Shown here: positions 14,001-25,317 of the stretch, one piece after another
Layout of the letters: every line of letters starts with the position of its first letter
How positions within the stretch are numbered: the stretch's first letter is position 1
Source of the DNA: Aulostomus chinensis
Taxonomy: Eukaryota; Chordata; Actinopteri; Syngnathiformes; Aulostomidae
DNA: 64,000 nucleotides
Direction of reading: 5' to 3'
Assembly: GCA_037954235.1 (NCBI GenBank)
Contig: JBBMOA010000014.1
Span: 24,838,273-24,902,272, forward strand
Notes under the pieces: generated by a model
Told to the model about the DNA's origin: nothing
The model's database searches: none
The model's input: only the letters and a program-made list of their open reading frames with translations
Program-made: the position numbers and the translations under genes

Positions 14001-15842
14001 GCTGTTCATCTCCGTCGGGCAACAACCTGTGGATCCGCCAGGCAGTTTAGCTTTATAGAGTAAAAATGTGTTATTGTTGTTCTTGTTACACAAACACAAA
14101 ATCGTTAAAATAAATGTGATTGATTTATTTTAAAATCAGGGCAATTACCATCAGCCGGAAAGAAATGACAGACCAGTGGTTTGTTGTTTACAGCGGAGTA
14201 ATTTTAGTTAGACACCAGCGCTACCTGCTGTCGGTCTCCGTCATTCCCTGCGGTCAAAACTCGGTGTTTTGTTTTGTTTTTTTGAACTTTTGCTCAGTTC
14301 CTGGAGTCTTGTTGGATTATTATTATTTTATTTAATATGAGAGTCACACAATAGTGGCCCAGTGTTGCTTTTTTGTATTAAGAATCCAATCTAAAACTAA
14401 AATTAATTAAAAAAAATACATCCTATGACATTTATTTCACTATGAAATTCAGAAAATCTATCATGTGACTGAACAATCTTTATTGCCAATTCCCGTACCA
14501 TTAAACTATTAATGCAACATCCCTTGGTTAAATAATTTAATAACCAATGTAATATTGCACCTCTGTCACCGAGGCTCCCGGAGGCTCTCTGGAGCCCCCT
14601 GGGGAAGCCCGACTTGCACTTCGAGAACCACTCTCTTAGACATGATGGACTTGGGGTTTGAAAAAAAAAACAAAACCGCAATTTTTATGTTTTCTTTTAT
14701 TTAAAAAAATACGTAATCTGTCACCCTGTTTGGTCGTATATGGTCTCAGCATCGCTGGGACCCCCAGACCCCTGTTTTAAGACCCTCTACTAAGGTCACT
14801 GATTCCCTTTGGAATTTTGGGATATTTAAGACAAATGATTAACCCATAAACACAACAACTACTAGCTTGCTAAGATGTTGCTATTATCACAGTTTATTGG
14901 CAGACAATTTTACAGGCCACTGCAGAATATATAAGGACCAAATGTAACAGGATTTCTCAACAAATAGCTGGAAAAATGCACGCTGATAATAAGAATAAGA
15001 ATATTTATTTATCCCACACTGGGGAACTTTAAATAGTTTCAGCAGCATTTAGAGAGAAGAAGAAAGGATAATATACATTAAAATGAAAAAACATGAAATG
15101 AGACAAAACAAAATAAAAAGATAAATATTAACACTTATATTAGACAATTACAAACAAAAATTACACAAAGAATGAAAAAATAAGAATATCTTATTGCACC
15201 ATCATTGCACATTGCTGACAGCAGACATGTGAATGTGAATGTTCAGCGTGTACGGGCTGATGGCTGATAAGTGCATGCACACTCTTTAATTCATTAGTTT
15301 CACTTCGATAAAACTAACGCCGTGTCATAACAACGGCCCTGACCTGCAATAATTCCTCACTTCATCTCTAATTCATAGAAATGGAATGGACAGACCATAA
15401 AGAACCCCTCTCTGTGTCAGCCAGTTCATATTACAACATCTGATGGGACCATCAAAATAAATCAGTGACTCTCGCAAACAGATGAACACTGCGACCCCCA
15501 TCAAGTCATTGCGGTAATGTTGTTTAATGCTGTGTTAGTTGTGTCGAAGTTCACCCATTCATTTTGCAAGGGAATTCATGTCTTTGTAAAAGAATCTGAG
15601 TGACCGTTTGGAGCTGAAGTTGTGTTCTGGGTGACACTGGGCTGTTGACTGCATCTGTCTGTTACCAGCAGGAGCAGCAGCACCACTGGCAAAACCCTTC
15701 CTCATCGTTTCATGTGCACAGGAAAATAAAGTTTGCATTCAGGGTGAGGATTCATCTTCCTACCTGTGTACCTTGGGAAGTGCGTTTCTGAGACGGGTGT
15801 CATCAGAGCATGGCACAAGTGGGTCTGCACGACAGCAGTGTG

Positions 15843-15885
<43 letters not shown>

Positions 15886-17195
15886 AGCAGAACAAACTTG
15901 TAGTTTTTGTCATGACGTCAGCTCAGTCAGCTGAGCATTTGTTCTCCACAAGAGGAGGAGTTAATAACAGGCTGGGGATTTTATCTCTGCATTTTTATCT
16001 CTCGCATGTTTGTTTGTAGTGTGTACAGCCTTTTGTGTGAACATGTGTATGTGTGTGCACGCGCACGCGTGTGTATTTATGGCTGGGAAACACTTTCTCA
16101 CATCACATCTCTGATCTATAGCCTCCTACGATGATTTCCCACAGGCTGTGGAGCGTTCATATGAAAGAACACAATAAGCAGCTCTGTTGTTTTACTTTCA
16201 GTCACATGCAGTTGAGTGCGAGACTAACAGTCCTGAAGTGATGAATATAGTTTTAAAGCCATGCATTACTACGGGTGTCATCATCGATAAATCTCCCTGT
16301 CCTCGGAGGCACTTTTAATTATCCGTGTGTGACATACAGTGCATTTTAGATTACAGGGAAAAAGCAGAAACACAAAGAATGCATGTGCAAAGCAGAGGAG
16401 CTCAGTCAGCGTCATGTCAGCTGAGCACCTTTGCAGACACTAAATGAGGGAATATGTTTTGGAAGAATGGCGCTCACTCCTCCACACTTCGCCAAAAGAA
16501 GCATCATGGTTTCCCTAATGAGAGATCTGATGTTTTTTCCTCTTTATCGCCATCTGGGTGGACATGGATACTAAATGAATTAGCTTGAAGGCATTTCTAG
16601 AAGATTCCTCTGAAGGACTCGTGATACATTCATAACAGTGCCTTTATGATTCTCTATACCTTTTCCTTTACCAGGTGGACAGCAGTAAGTGCTGTTTCAG
16701 TTGTAATCTAAATCACACAGTTGATTGTTCCAGCCTATGTAATAACCTGTCTGTGTATTTGTGGCGTATCTACATGTTTTAATGGCTGTCTCCGAAAAAA
16801 ATGAGACATCGGGGAGTTCATTTTTGCACATACAGACACTTACATAATATCCCGTCTACATTTAATGATGTCCCCTGTGGCCTTTTGCACAAAATGATCT
16901 AGTGGAAGACGGGCAACCTCTACCACTCTACTGCTGCCCCTGCTGCCCATTGGCACTGCAGCGGAAGCAGGAGGACCACAAAGGGGAGGGCTGAGCGGGC
17001 CCCCCTCTCCTCCCTGCAACAGCAGATGCCTGCTCCTTTGAGTGGTTGTGAAAGAGCTCAGAGGCTGAGTGGCCAACTCAAATTATCAGTGGTGGCGAGC
17101 AGCGTCTGTCCATATCCCAGGCCTCTCCATCTTAAGTGCATCCAGAGAAGAAGTCTTGCAGCTCTGTTGAGCGTGGAGGCCAGAGTGAGGGGAAG
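14001..17195. other. intergenic region between wwc3 and the claudin-22/24-like gene
   Basis: I see no conserved coding sequence. A diverged repeat near 14,985-15,130 contains a phrase like 'tttatttatcccacactggg', similar to a common fish interspersed repeat. A GT microsatellite lies at 15,839-15,886 and a GC/GT alternating tract near 16,045-16,075. The wwc3 and claudin genes diverge from this interval, so it holds both promoters. Confidence 0.6.
15839..15886. repeat. (GT)n microsatellite
   Basis: About 24 GT units run with a single TT interruption. Confidence 0.97.
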
Positions 17196-17855
17196 ATGGA
17201 CACGTGTGCCGGTGCTTTAGAGCTGCTGGGGATGCTGGTCTACGTTGGAGCATGGCTGTGCGCTTTAGCCACCACTATCTTACCACAGTGGCTAACTATG
17301 TCCACGGCACTGCTGCCGGTAGAGAGCTACGAGCTGGGCCTGTGGGAGACGTGCGTGGTCCAGGATGTTGGTGGCATGGAGTGCAGAGCTTATGATAGTC
17401 TTCTGGGCCTCTCCAGTGACCTCAAGCTGGCCCGTATCCTCATGTGTACCTCCCTCGCTGTGGGCATGTTGGGAATTCTGGTGGCTATACCTGGACTTTA
17501 CCTGGTCAACAGCTGTAAAGAACACAGAGGTTCTCATACTAAGAAGACTTTAACCATCACAGGAGGGGTGCTGGGGATGGTCTCTGGGGTGCTGTGTCTG
17601 ATCCCCGTCTCCTATATGGCCCATTTCGCTGTCATACATTTCTTTGATGAAAAAGTACCTGAAGTGGTGCCGCGGTGGGAGTTTGGAGACGCCTTGTTCT
17701 GCGGCTGGGTTGGAGGATTTCTCCTCGTAGTGGCCGGGATCCTTCTGGTCTCCTCTTGTCAATGTTCACAGGTGGAGCCTCAGCCGGTGCTGCAGCGGAG
17801 GTACCAGGTGATGAATACAGACATTTCCTTCAGGAGGCGGCCAGAGTACGTTTGA
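17196..17855 (+). CDS. claudin, CLDN22/24-like, single-exon gene
   Basis: This 219-residue four-pass tight-junction protein is encoded without introns. The ATG at 17,196 has A at -3 and G at +4, and an in-frame TAA at 17,133 rules out a longer ATG-initiated form. Claudin landmarks are all present: TM1 about 7-28; first extracellular loop with W32, G48-L49-W50, C53 and C63; the conserved Arg (R80) before TM2; TM2 about 81-102; TM3 about 118-138; second loop; TM4 about 165-187. The segment VPRWEFGDALFCGW after TM3 and the pair GLWETC...MEC resemble human CLDN22 and CLDN24, which are also intronless. The tail ends -EYV, the usual PDZ-binding type for ZO proteins. It is oriented opposite to wwc3 and cldn34. 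A possible AATAAA lies at 19,147. The family call is firm; the exact paralogue name is not. Confidence 0.93.
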   Translation: MDTCAGALELLGMLVYVGAWLCALATTILPQWLTMSTALLPVESYELGLWETCVVQDVGGMECRAYDSLLGLSSDLKLARILMCTSLAVGMLGILVAIPGLYLVNSCKEHRGSHTKKTLTITGGVLGMVSGVLCLIPVSYMAHFAVIHFFDEKVPEVVPRWEFGDALFCGWVGGFLLVVAGILLVSSCQCSQVEPQPVLQRRYQVMNTDISFRRRPEYV

Positions 17856-19372
17856 GGAACTAAATGAGACGGCAGCATGTCAACCTGCCTTTAAAATACT
17901 CTTTTTTTTAATAGAAGACGGACAGTATAATGGTTGCTTCAGCGCTTGTGGAAAAATTGTGATAAAAAGCTTACAGGGTAGTTTATTAGAAAAACAAACA
18001 AACAATCACACAAGACAGAAAAATAAGGAACCTGCTGAAGTTAAAATATTTTTCTTGAGGAAATGTTTTATAAAATGTTCTACTCTAAGATGGCTTCAGG
18101 ATCTTTCTCTTGTCAAGACAGAAAATCTTATAAAATGTGTTTCACGTGACACTTTAGTTTTTAAAATGCTGTGATTGTAAATGAGAACTAAAACAGAAAT
18201 AGAAGAAGCACAGATTACCTGTGCCTACCTACGTTTGATCATGTGCTGCGTTGCGTCGCACAGTCAGATGATTCACATAAAGTTATACTCAATTTATGAT
18301 TTTGTCTGTTTTTTCGTACTGCACTAGGTGATCTTCTTTTTACGAACATGTTGCACATTTATTTTTGTTGATAAAATGAGATGGTACGAAACCAGTTATG
18401 TCAGCGGTGGCTGCTCTCTGGCTCGTCTAATGCTTCATTAGTCACATAACCATGTAGGCTTCTTTGGTCTGAGGTGGTCCCTGCTCTCGCCCTCTTAGCT
18501 GAGTTGCGGTGGTGGTGGTAAGGGGGGGGTCTTGTGGAAACACAGCTTGAGACTAATTCCATCAGATTTCCTGGTCACTCGCTGAGCTAAGCTGTGTTTA
18601 ATGAATGCTTTAATGGGCAGCGTGTACTGTGAAGAATGTAGACCAGGTTACCCTCACGGCTCCCGCTTTGACATAATTACACAAATTTGCCAAAAGGTCA
18701 GAGGCCACCGCTCTCTTCACTCCGACTGCTGCCTCTGTCACTGACAGAGGTACAGTGACTCACCTCTCAAGGAGAATGGCGATTAGTAGCTTTCACATGT
18801 TTTTCATGTAGTATAGGAGGACATTAATGAGACATAATGATGTCACCAAAATATACCGTGGTTCAGGGGCAGGAAACACGAAAGACTTTGCTTTTGGGGA
18901 TAAGTAAAAGGGGATGGGAGTGACTTTGTCAGGAACAAGAGGGTTGGGAGGCACCCTTCTATCATCTGACGCCAAGCAGGCTGCATGGAGGCGCTGGTGT
19001 CACCCAGTGTGAGGGCAGTTATCTGCAGGGAGACCAAACAACTGCAGAGATGCTCCTTTTGATTAGCGTAAAGTGCTGTGGGGCTGGTTTACACAAAGGA
19101 AATGGCTTGTCTTCTCCTCATAAAGAGTTATGTTCGAATAGAGACAAATAAAGCTGCTCCAACGGGGTCGACGAGTTCTGAATTTGTCATTGATTTATTT
19201 TTGTTTGGTTTACTGTCGCATGGCCCTCTGTTCTGACAGCTCAGGTGGAGATAAAGATCAGACAAGAGTTTGATAAGATATGATAGCAGCGGGCTGGATA
19301 TTGCAGGTGTGTGAAACACGTCTTCCACAGCTCCACGCCCACATTTAACAATTGTCAAAATTTCCCCTCACC

Positions 19373-19375
<3 letters not shown>

Positions 19376-19444
<69 letters not shown>
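19376..19444. repeat. (GT)n microsatellite, about 69 bp
   Basis: This is an uninterrupted GT run of about 34 units, long enough to be a likely polymorphic marker. Confidence 0.98.
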
Positions 19445-19446
<2 letters not shown>

Positions 19447-19837
19447 AAGCAACAAGCCAACTTTTTGGCAGATGTTGTCCATCCTCCTGTGACCCAGACA
19501 TAAAGGGAGATACCCTCCTGTACTCCGCGCTGCATTAGAGCGAGAAAAACTGAGGCAAGCTACCTGCTAGTTAGCATAGCACAATGAATGGTAGTGAATG
19601 GGAAGTGTTAGCATTTCCACACAGGAGGCGATGTATGGGGAGTATAAATGAACTGTACAGGATGTAAACTGAGGCTTGATTAAAAAGATCTTGGGCTTTA
19701 TTTAATATTGCATTTCACTTTGATACTTCTGCCATGATGGAATTAATTTGTGGTTTCCAATGCAGTTTGTTGTAATTAGGACAAATTTATTTATTTAGCA
19801 TTTATCAAGGCTTTTGCTTCTTTTGTTATACAGCTTA

Positions 19838-19925
19838 TCCGTTAAGGGGGGGGGGGGGCTTATCCCAGCTGACATTGGGAGGTGGGGTTCACCCTGGACG
19901 AGTCACCAGTCCATTGCAGGGCCTA
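19838..19925 (-). repeat. conserved tail of a fish dispersed repeat (probably LINE-associated)
   Basis: Read on the minus strand, this carries 'ccctgcaatggactggtgac' followed by a 'gtccagggtgaaccccacct' segment and an '...agctgggataagcc' end. That phrase recurs throughout teleost genomes as the end of non-LTR elements and related SINEs. It lies 3' of the reverse-transcriptase fossil on the same strand, consistent with a deleted LINE copy. A 13-base G run is embedded at 19,846-19,858. Confidence 0.55.
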
Positions 19926-20049
19926 CTTAAGATATTTTTCATTTAATTTTTTTTCATATCAGAGTAACCACTTATATATCTTCATTTCCTTTTCCATTTT
20001 CCTGTAACTGAGAGTTCTTCCATATCGTCCCTGTGGCAAAACAAATTTA

Positions 20050-20345
20050 TGTCATCAGCAACTGAAATGATGTCATTGCTTTGACACCTTACAAATACCA
20101 TTCATGCACAAAATTAACGGTAACAGTCCCAGTTCTGAACCCTGAGGAATCCCACACATTACTCTGAACAATTTTGGTTTCTGTGAGTTTATGTATAAGT
20201 ATCTGTTTTCTAGATAACCCGTGAACCAAATGAACGCAGTCCCTCTTTCTCCATATCTTTGAGGTAATAGCTCATGATATGGCGCCACATGATTTTTTTT
20301 TAGGGTGCAGAAATACTCCTACAGCAAGTGATTGAATTTCTTCTA
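20050..20345 (-). mobile_element. degenerate non-LTR retrotransposon (LINE) reverse-transcriptase fragment
   Basis: Minus-strand translation gives recognisable reverse-transcriptase pieces: a decayed 'VGVFLxxKK...YHELL' segment around 20,330-20,270, then 'RGTAFIWFTGYLENR', then 'CGIPQGSELG' near 20,140. These correspond to the RT region between the first catalytic-Asp motif and the PQGS motif of jockey/L2/Rex-type LINEs. The first Asp motif has decayed and no YxDD box is retained. The fragment is a dead copy without endonuclease, and the exact clade cannot be set from this length. Confidence 0.75.
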
Positions 20346-21398
20346 TTTCTTCCATAAATACTAAGGATGAATTCATGTTCTCTTGCTAATTTTATTGTCA
20401 GGAAAACGTACAAAAAATTAAAAGTTAATGGTCCTCTGCAAAAAATTTCCCACGCGAGGAGGCACAAGCAACAGGTGAGGCTGAGTTGAACTTGTTGGTA
20501 CAGTTTAATCATTCTCAAAGCTCTCATGCAATAATTATTCCTCTAATCTGTGCTTTTTACAAATGAAATATGAAATGATTTTACCTCTGAGAGCAGTTTT
20601 TAACCTACACAGGTTATTGCTTTTTTGACAAGAGCCAAAAAGGTTGTGAAGGTTGGTTTAATCTTTGACAATGAGTTGCACTTCACAAGATTATCATATG
20701 GTCTCTTTAGTAAAAGTTTAACCTGAGCAGTATTTTTGATCTCCAACGGTTCGGTCAATAAAGTGGAATTATAGAATCATTAGTGAATCATAGGGTGGCT
20801 GACTATGGAAACCCTCAAGTAGATTACCATCAGACTTTGCTATCCCCTATAACAAGTTGATCATTTCATTCATTGCCATTTCAGATGATTACCAAACCAA
20901 ATCTGTCAGGAGTTTATCAGCCTCAGATTTAGTGAACTGTAAGTAGTTGTTCATGTTACTGATCACCTTCCTTCCTTAAAACCCTTCTTATCGTCCATTA
21001 TAGCTCAGAGTAAATGACTTAGCATAACAGATTAGATAAAACATAACCAGCTCAAGGTATTATGTCAGGCTTATCAGCAGAGGGGAATGTGCAAGTGGAA
21101 TGGGAAGGACTTGGGAGAGACGAGTGGGAATTGAGGATGAATTATGTGAATACTTTTCTCTTATCTGGAGGAATGTTGCTGCACAGTTTTTAGAGGTAAT
21201 TCTATTACAATGTTCCAATACCACATAGGCGGATTTTGCGTGCAACCTCACCACCTTCATGGAAAAGCCTGCCACTCATCCACTTCAAGGGCTCGTGTTT
21301 TTGACAGAGAGCAGTGCTCAGCTGAAGAGGGTCTTTTGTTTCTCTGCTTCTCTGCAGCTAGCCGCCTCCAGGGAGGTGCAGCAGGCCACTGGGCTAGA

Positions 21399-21400
21399 GT

Positions 21401-21456
<56 letters not shown>

Positions 21457-21458
21457 GC
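21399..21458. repeat. (GT)n microsatellite
   Basis: A GT run of about 28 units with one AT and one GC step. It sits inside long overlapping open frames that are repeat artefacts. Confidence 0.97.
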
Positions 21459-23639
21459 CTTCCCTGGCAACGATCACTCTTCGCGGCCCCCTCTTCATAT
21501 TCACATGCCTGCTCTCGTCAGCCTCCCACCCAGGTCACATGAGCAGGGCCCCAAGTCAACCTGACCTGCTAAGATCCCTCCTCACATGGGGCCCGTTAGA
21601 AGCCCACATTGCACATCATGTCACCTCCCCCGGTTCCTGTCAACGTTACGCTGATTGGTCTCTACGGGAAGATGCAGGCTTCTACTTCAGAGTGAACTAT
21701 TGGACAACACAAGTGATAAACTTTTTATGTTTTACATGAACTCTCACTGAACTTTAATCCAGTATCTGTATTCACATCATAGGACCAATAAACAGAATCT
21801 GGTTGGCTGCAATTAACAGAGGACTGAATCAGGGATTTGACTGCAGCAACAAATATAGATATATTCATGCACAATGAATTGCTATCTTTAACATTTTTTG
21901 ATATTAGAAGTGTAGTTTGCATGCTTGAAGACCAGGGGGCACTGGCCTGGCACACCTTGTCATACCTTTTTGTACCCCAAGAGGAAATAGTGACTCCCTT
22001 TTTGAGTTTCTGTTGAATTGTAAAGTTGATTTTAAGCCAACTGTGGATATGTCGCCAAAAGAAACTTCATGTCAGGTGTGTTTCCATCAACTGGTCTGGA
22101 GCAAATATGTAATATCACCAGAGGATGGCATTGCACTGTCGCAACTGAGTAGAGGAGGAAGTGAGAGAGTTTCTGAGGAGCTGGACAAAATGAAACTGTC
22201 ATGTCCTTTTTAGACGGTATTGGACACACAGCTGCTGACGAGAGACGAGGACAAAGTTGAAATCCCCGTGCAGATGCGGCTAGAGAAAAGAACTGCTCGG
22301 TCACATAAATAAAAGATCTGCTGTATCAGAGATTATATAAAAAGGGCTTTATGCATTTACTTTTCAAAAAGGAAAAAAAAAAAACTCAAGTGAGGGTAGA
22401 AGTTTGTTTTTTATGTACATTTAAATTTTCAAAAAATACTGTAGTTTCAATCAAAATCTGTTAATGGAGTTTGCTAGGGCTCCTTTGAGAAAAAAATAAA
22501 CTCATACTAAAAAACTAAACCAATATACTAATATCTACATCTAACTAATATCCAGCTCATCTCCCCTGGTCAGACTCAAGTTGAGATGTCTTACAAGAGG
22601 GGTCGACCAGCCTTCCTGTACTGCTTCGCCCAACGCTGGAGTGCTATGAGAGGGATTGCTGGTTTTTGAAATGTACACGTAGCACTTTTTCATGAGCTGC
22701 ACATTTGCAAAAGCAGTCATGTGACAAGGAAAGGCTGCACTTGTGTGTGAAGGATGGCAGATGAGGCGCAGTCCAGAAAGAGGAGACCAGCATCAGCAAA
22801 GCATCAAAAACCCAGCGTGGGTCAAGCTGTGGCTATACAGCAACATGTGGAGGTACCTCACTGTTCGATGCATTGTCGTGTATCGTTTTTGAAGAAAAAA
22901 ATGTATTGTTCAACTGTAAATTAACCCACCTCTATTGCAGTTTTCATTCAAAATTTCAAAATCAAATTTGATGGATCATAATCCTACCCCCCCCCCAAAA
23001 AAAATAGAAAAACAAAATAATTAGTATTATTACTATAAATATTTCAGCTTTTATATCTTTTTTTTTAATCCCTTTAATCCTTATATCACTGTTGGAATTT
23101 AACCAACAAATTCCTGTATGGAACAGGCAGTAATTTCAAGTGAAAAGTTCTGGTAAACACAGGTTGCCATCTTTCCAACAACAGGCAAGTTAGCAACCAG
23201 CTAGTGAACGTTAGCGGAGTGTTTCACAGGTAAAGAGACAGATAATTCTACCAGTAAACGCTGGGACATAAAAGGAGAGAGTATATTAGACTTAGCATTG
23301 GTCATGTGACCGGACCGATCAAAGAATTGTGCAGTTCCACATGAAAATCTGGAGATTTTTTTTCTCCCCCGACAAGGGGAAAGTGCGCTATGCTTGCTGT
23401 GTGTCTCTCAGTTAAAAGTGACCGCCATGTTCTTCACAAGAATATTTGTTCAAAGCAGTTATTCTAATTTACCTAACTGCATTGGTTATATGCGCCATTG
23501 TCATCTTTTTTAAAAATGAGCATATCACAGTTTTTTCTTGTTTACTCCTTGTAGTTTTTTTTGTTTTTAGATTCAATTCCATTTACCGTCAGGTTTCTGT
23601 TTTGCAGAAGTGGATGATGTCGTATTTTCCTTTTACATC

Positions 23640-23890
23640 CAAGGCCAGGCAATTTTATTTGTAGAGCCCGTTTTCCCCACCAGTTTGTCTCCCAGCTTCA
23701 TGGCATCATAACAACATCCTCTGCCCTCAGACCCTCACATTGACTGAGGAAAAACTCCATAGAAAACCCTTTTAACAGGGAAAAATCTGAGAAACCTCAG
23801 GGTGAGCATCAGAGGAGGGATCCCTCACCAGGACGGACAGACGTGCAGTAGATGTTGGTACAGACAAGACAACAGTTTACAATACAAAAT
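23640..23890. repeat. dispersed teleost repeat flanking the minisatellite
   Basis: The segment 'ggcaattttatttgtagagc', then 'cctctgccctcagaccctca', then 'aaaactccatagaaaaccct', then 'acggacagacgtgcagtaga' reproduces the order of phrases in a repeat common across fish genomes. The identification is from memory, and no terminal repeats or coding region could be delimited. It contains the nearest minus-strand AATAAA downstream of cldn34 (23,654-23,659). Confidence 0.55.
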
Positions 23891-23936
23891 GTGGGAAACA
23901 TGGAAATGTTAACAACAGCTGAAGAAGGAAGCTTCT

Positions 23937-24251
23937 GGAAGGGGAGGCAGGGAGAGCAAGCCAGCTTGATGGGGGACTGGATGGTAGACTGGTTCATGGA
24001 AGGGGAGGCAGGGAGAGCAAGCCAGCTTGATGGGGGACTGGATGGCAGACTGGTTCATGGAAGGGGAGGCAGGGAGAGCAAGCCAGCTTGATGGGGGACT
24101 GGATGGTGGACTGGTTCATGGAAGGGGAGGCAGGGAGAGCAAGCCAGCTTGATGGGGGACTGGATGGCAGACTGGTTCATGGAAGGGGAGGCAGGGAGAG
24201 CAAGCCAGCTTGATGGGGGACTGGATGGCAGACTGGTTCATGGAAGGGGAG
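23937..24251. repeat. 61-bp minisatellite, five copies plus a partial sixth
   Basis: Units begin GGAAGGGGAGGCAGGGAGAG at 23,937, 23,998, 24,059, 24,120 and 24,181. A sixth, starting at 24,242, breaks off after 10 bases. The full copies are nearly identical. The only differences I see are at one trinucleotide: GTA, GCA, GTG, GCA, GCA in copies 1 to 5. The unit length is not a multiple of three, yet frames stay open for about 100 codons, giving false ORFs. It lies between the cldn34 stop codon and that gene's nearest canonical polyadenylation signal, so it may be transcribed in the 3' UTR. Confidence 0.97.
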
Positions 24252-24538
24252 CGCAGGCCGGTGTAACAGTAGGGAATAAGGGGGGGGGGGGCGATGCAGG
24301 CGGCGGTTGGAGGAGAGAGATGGAGGTCAGTCCAGGATTGATGTGTAGCTCAGTGTTTAAGGTAATAAAACGTGAGAGCCAACAATTTGAGAAGAAAAGT
24401 TCTCCAGCCATTCTCACATTGGGATTTAGTGGCACTGTGTTTTAAATGGATTTTTTTTTTTCTTTGAAAAAACATTTGACGAAGTCTGATGGAGGAAAAA
24501 TCTGCTATAGTAAATCAGTACGTCGTACCAGCGGGGAA

Positions 24539-25261
24539 TCATGGGACGCCTTGGTTGTCAAACGCAGGATTCTCTACGCCCTGTTTGTCTGGCTGGCTTG
24601 TTTCAGTCTGGGGACCGTGGAGTGCATCTCGGGGGGCCTCTGGGCTCAGGGCCTCCCACACGTACTGGTAGCAGAAGAAAAGCAGCCCACTGATGAGCAT
24701 CAGTATGGAGGCAAAGATGCCCACACCAATTGCCGAACCCACTTGCTGCCTGATGGGAGCTGGAGGAAGGTGGAACTCTGGAGGGAAGTCTATGGTGTTG
24801 TTGTTCAGCACAGATCTCATGTTCCACACCAGTGGCACCAAGGCGAGCACTGCCGTGAGCACATACAGGGTCCCTGCCAGCACAAAGACCAGCCTGATGT
24901 TCTTACGACCGTCCACAGAGAAGTAAGCCATCCTCACAGCGACTGAGCCGCTGATGTTTCCTGCCAAGCCACAGATGCCTGCCAGCATCATCAGCACCTG
25001 AGCCACAATCATCTCCGTTGGAACAAAGTCGTCCAAGATGCTGATGCTCTGACAGTTCTCTATGTTGGGAAGGGCGTGGCTGTAGAAACAAGCCCGCCAG
25101 ATACCCACCCAGGCTACGCCTGAGGTGATGACAGACATGTCAGCCACGTGCCACACCCGCCACTCGTTGATGCCAGCTGTGGTCATAGTGAGGATCCATG
25201 CCAGGCATCCTGCCACCAGTCCCAGGAACTGCCAGTGAGCCGTGTGAGCCAGGTACATCAT
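24539..25261 (-). CDS. cldn34: claudin-34-like protein
   Basis: This 240-residue four-pass claudin is encoded in one coding exon. The first ATG is at 25,261 with a second at 25,258; an upstream in-frame TGA at 25,288 shows there is no longer ATG start. Claudin signature: TM1 about 8-30; first loop with W34, the G53-I54-W55 triplet (the GLW position), C58 and C70; TM2 about 82-104; TM3 about 123-143; TM4 about 177-198. The features EWRVW, GVAWVGIWRAC and the segment INEW to CFYSH resemble human CLDN34, as does the position between shroom2 and wwc3 on the same strand as both. Claudin-34 is one of the most divergent family members. The C-terminal tail (about 40 residues, ending NQGVP) lacks the classic -YV PDZ ligand. 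A leader intron probably exists (see the acceptor and upstream ORF entry). Confidence 0.88.
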   Translation of the reverse strand: MMYLAHTAHWQFLGLVAGCLAWILTMTTAGINEWRVWHVADMSVITSGVAWVGIWRACFYSHALPNIENCQSISILDDFVPTEMIVAQVLMMLAGICGLAGNISGSVAVRMAYFSVDGRKNIRLVFVLAGTLYVLTAVLALVPLVWNMRSVLNNNTIDFPPEFHLPPAPIRQQVGSAIGVGIFASILMLISGLLFFCYQYVWEALSPEAPRDALHGPQTETSQPDKQGVENPAFDNQGVP

Positions 25262-25285
25262 CCCGCCCACGGCGATGGTTTCCGC

Positions 25286-25317
25286 TCATGCAGCTACCCG
25301 CACATCCATCACTGCAG
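25286..25317 (-). promoter_or_regulatory. cldn34: cldn34 leader: probable splice acceptor with short upstream ORF
   Basis: On the minus strand a pyrimidine-rich 'gatgcttttgtttgcag' ends just before 25,317 and looks like a 3' splice site, so the leader is probably split. Within the leader, an ATG at 25,309 opens a seven-codon ORF ending in TGA at 25,286. That is 24 bases before the cldn34 start and in the same frame. Such a uORF could lower translation of the main frame. This is inference from sequence only. Confidence 0.45.

Larger units (their letters stand above)
17856..24538. other. intergenic, repeat-rich region between the two claudin genes
   Basis: No further gene is recognisable. The first part may be 3' UTR of the plus-strand claudin, and the last few hundred bases probably 3' UTR of cldn34. 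The remainder contains GT microsatellites, a LINE fossil, a dispersed repeat and the 61-bp minisatellite, listed separately. Open frames across it are short and unconserved, or are produced by the repeats. Confidence 0.65.

Noticed and set aside
17136..17195. N-terminal extension of the plus-strand claudin
   Set aside because: The upstream 'start' at 17,136 is GTG, directly after a TAA. The ATG at 17,196 has a strong context and gives a normal claudin N-terminus.
23852..24445. Open frames of about 80 and 98 codons with repeated EGEAGRASQLDGGLDG-like peptides
   Set aside because: They are produced by the 61-bp minisatellite, whose unit is not a multiple of three; the peptide changes frame each copy and has no conservation evidence.
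24446..24946. 166-codon plus-strand frame
   Set aside because: It lies antisense to the claudin-34-like coding exon and shows no family motif of its own.
25262..25270. Longer claudin-34 start giving M-G-G-M-M
   Set aside because: The codon at 25,270 is GTG; the first ATG is at 25,261.
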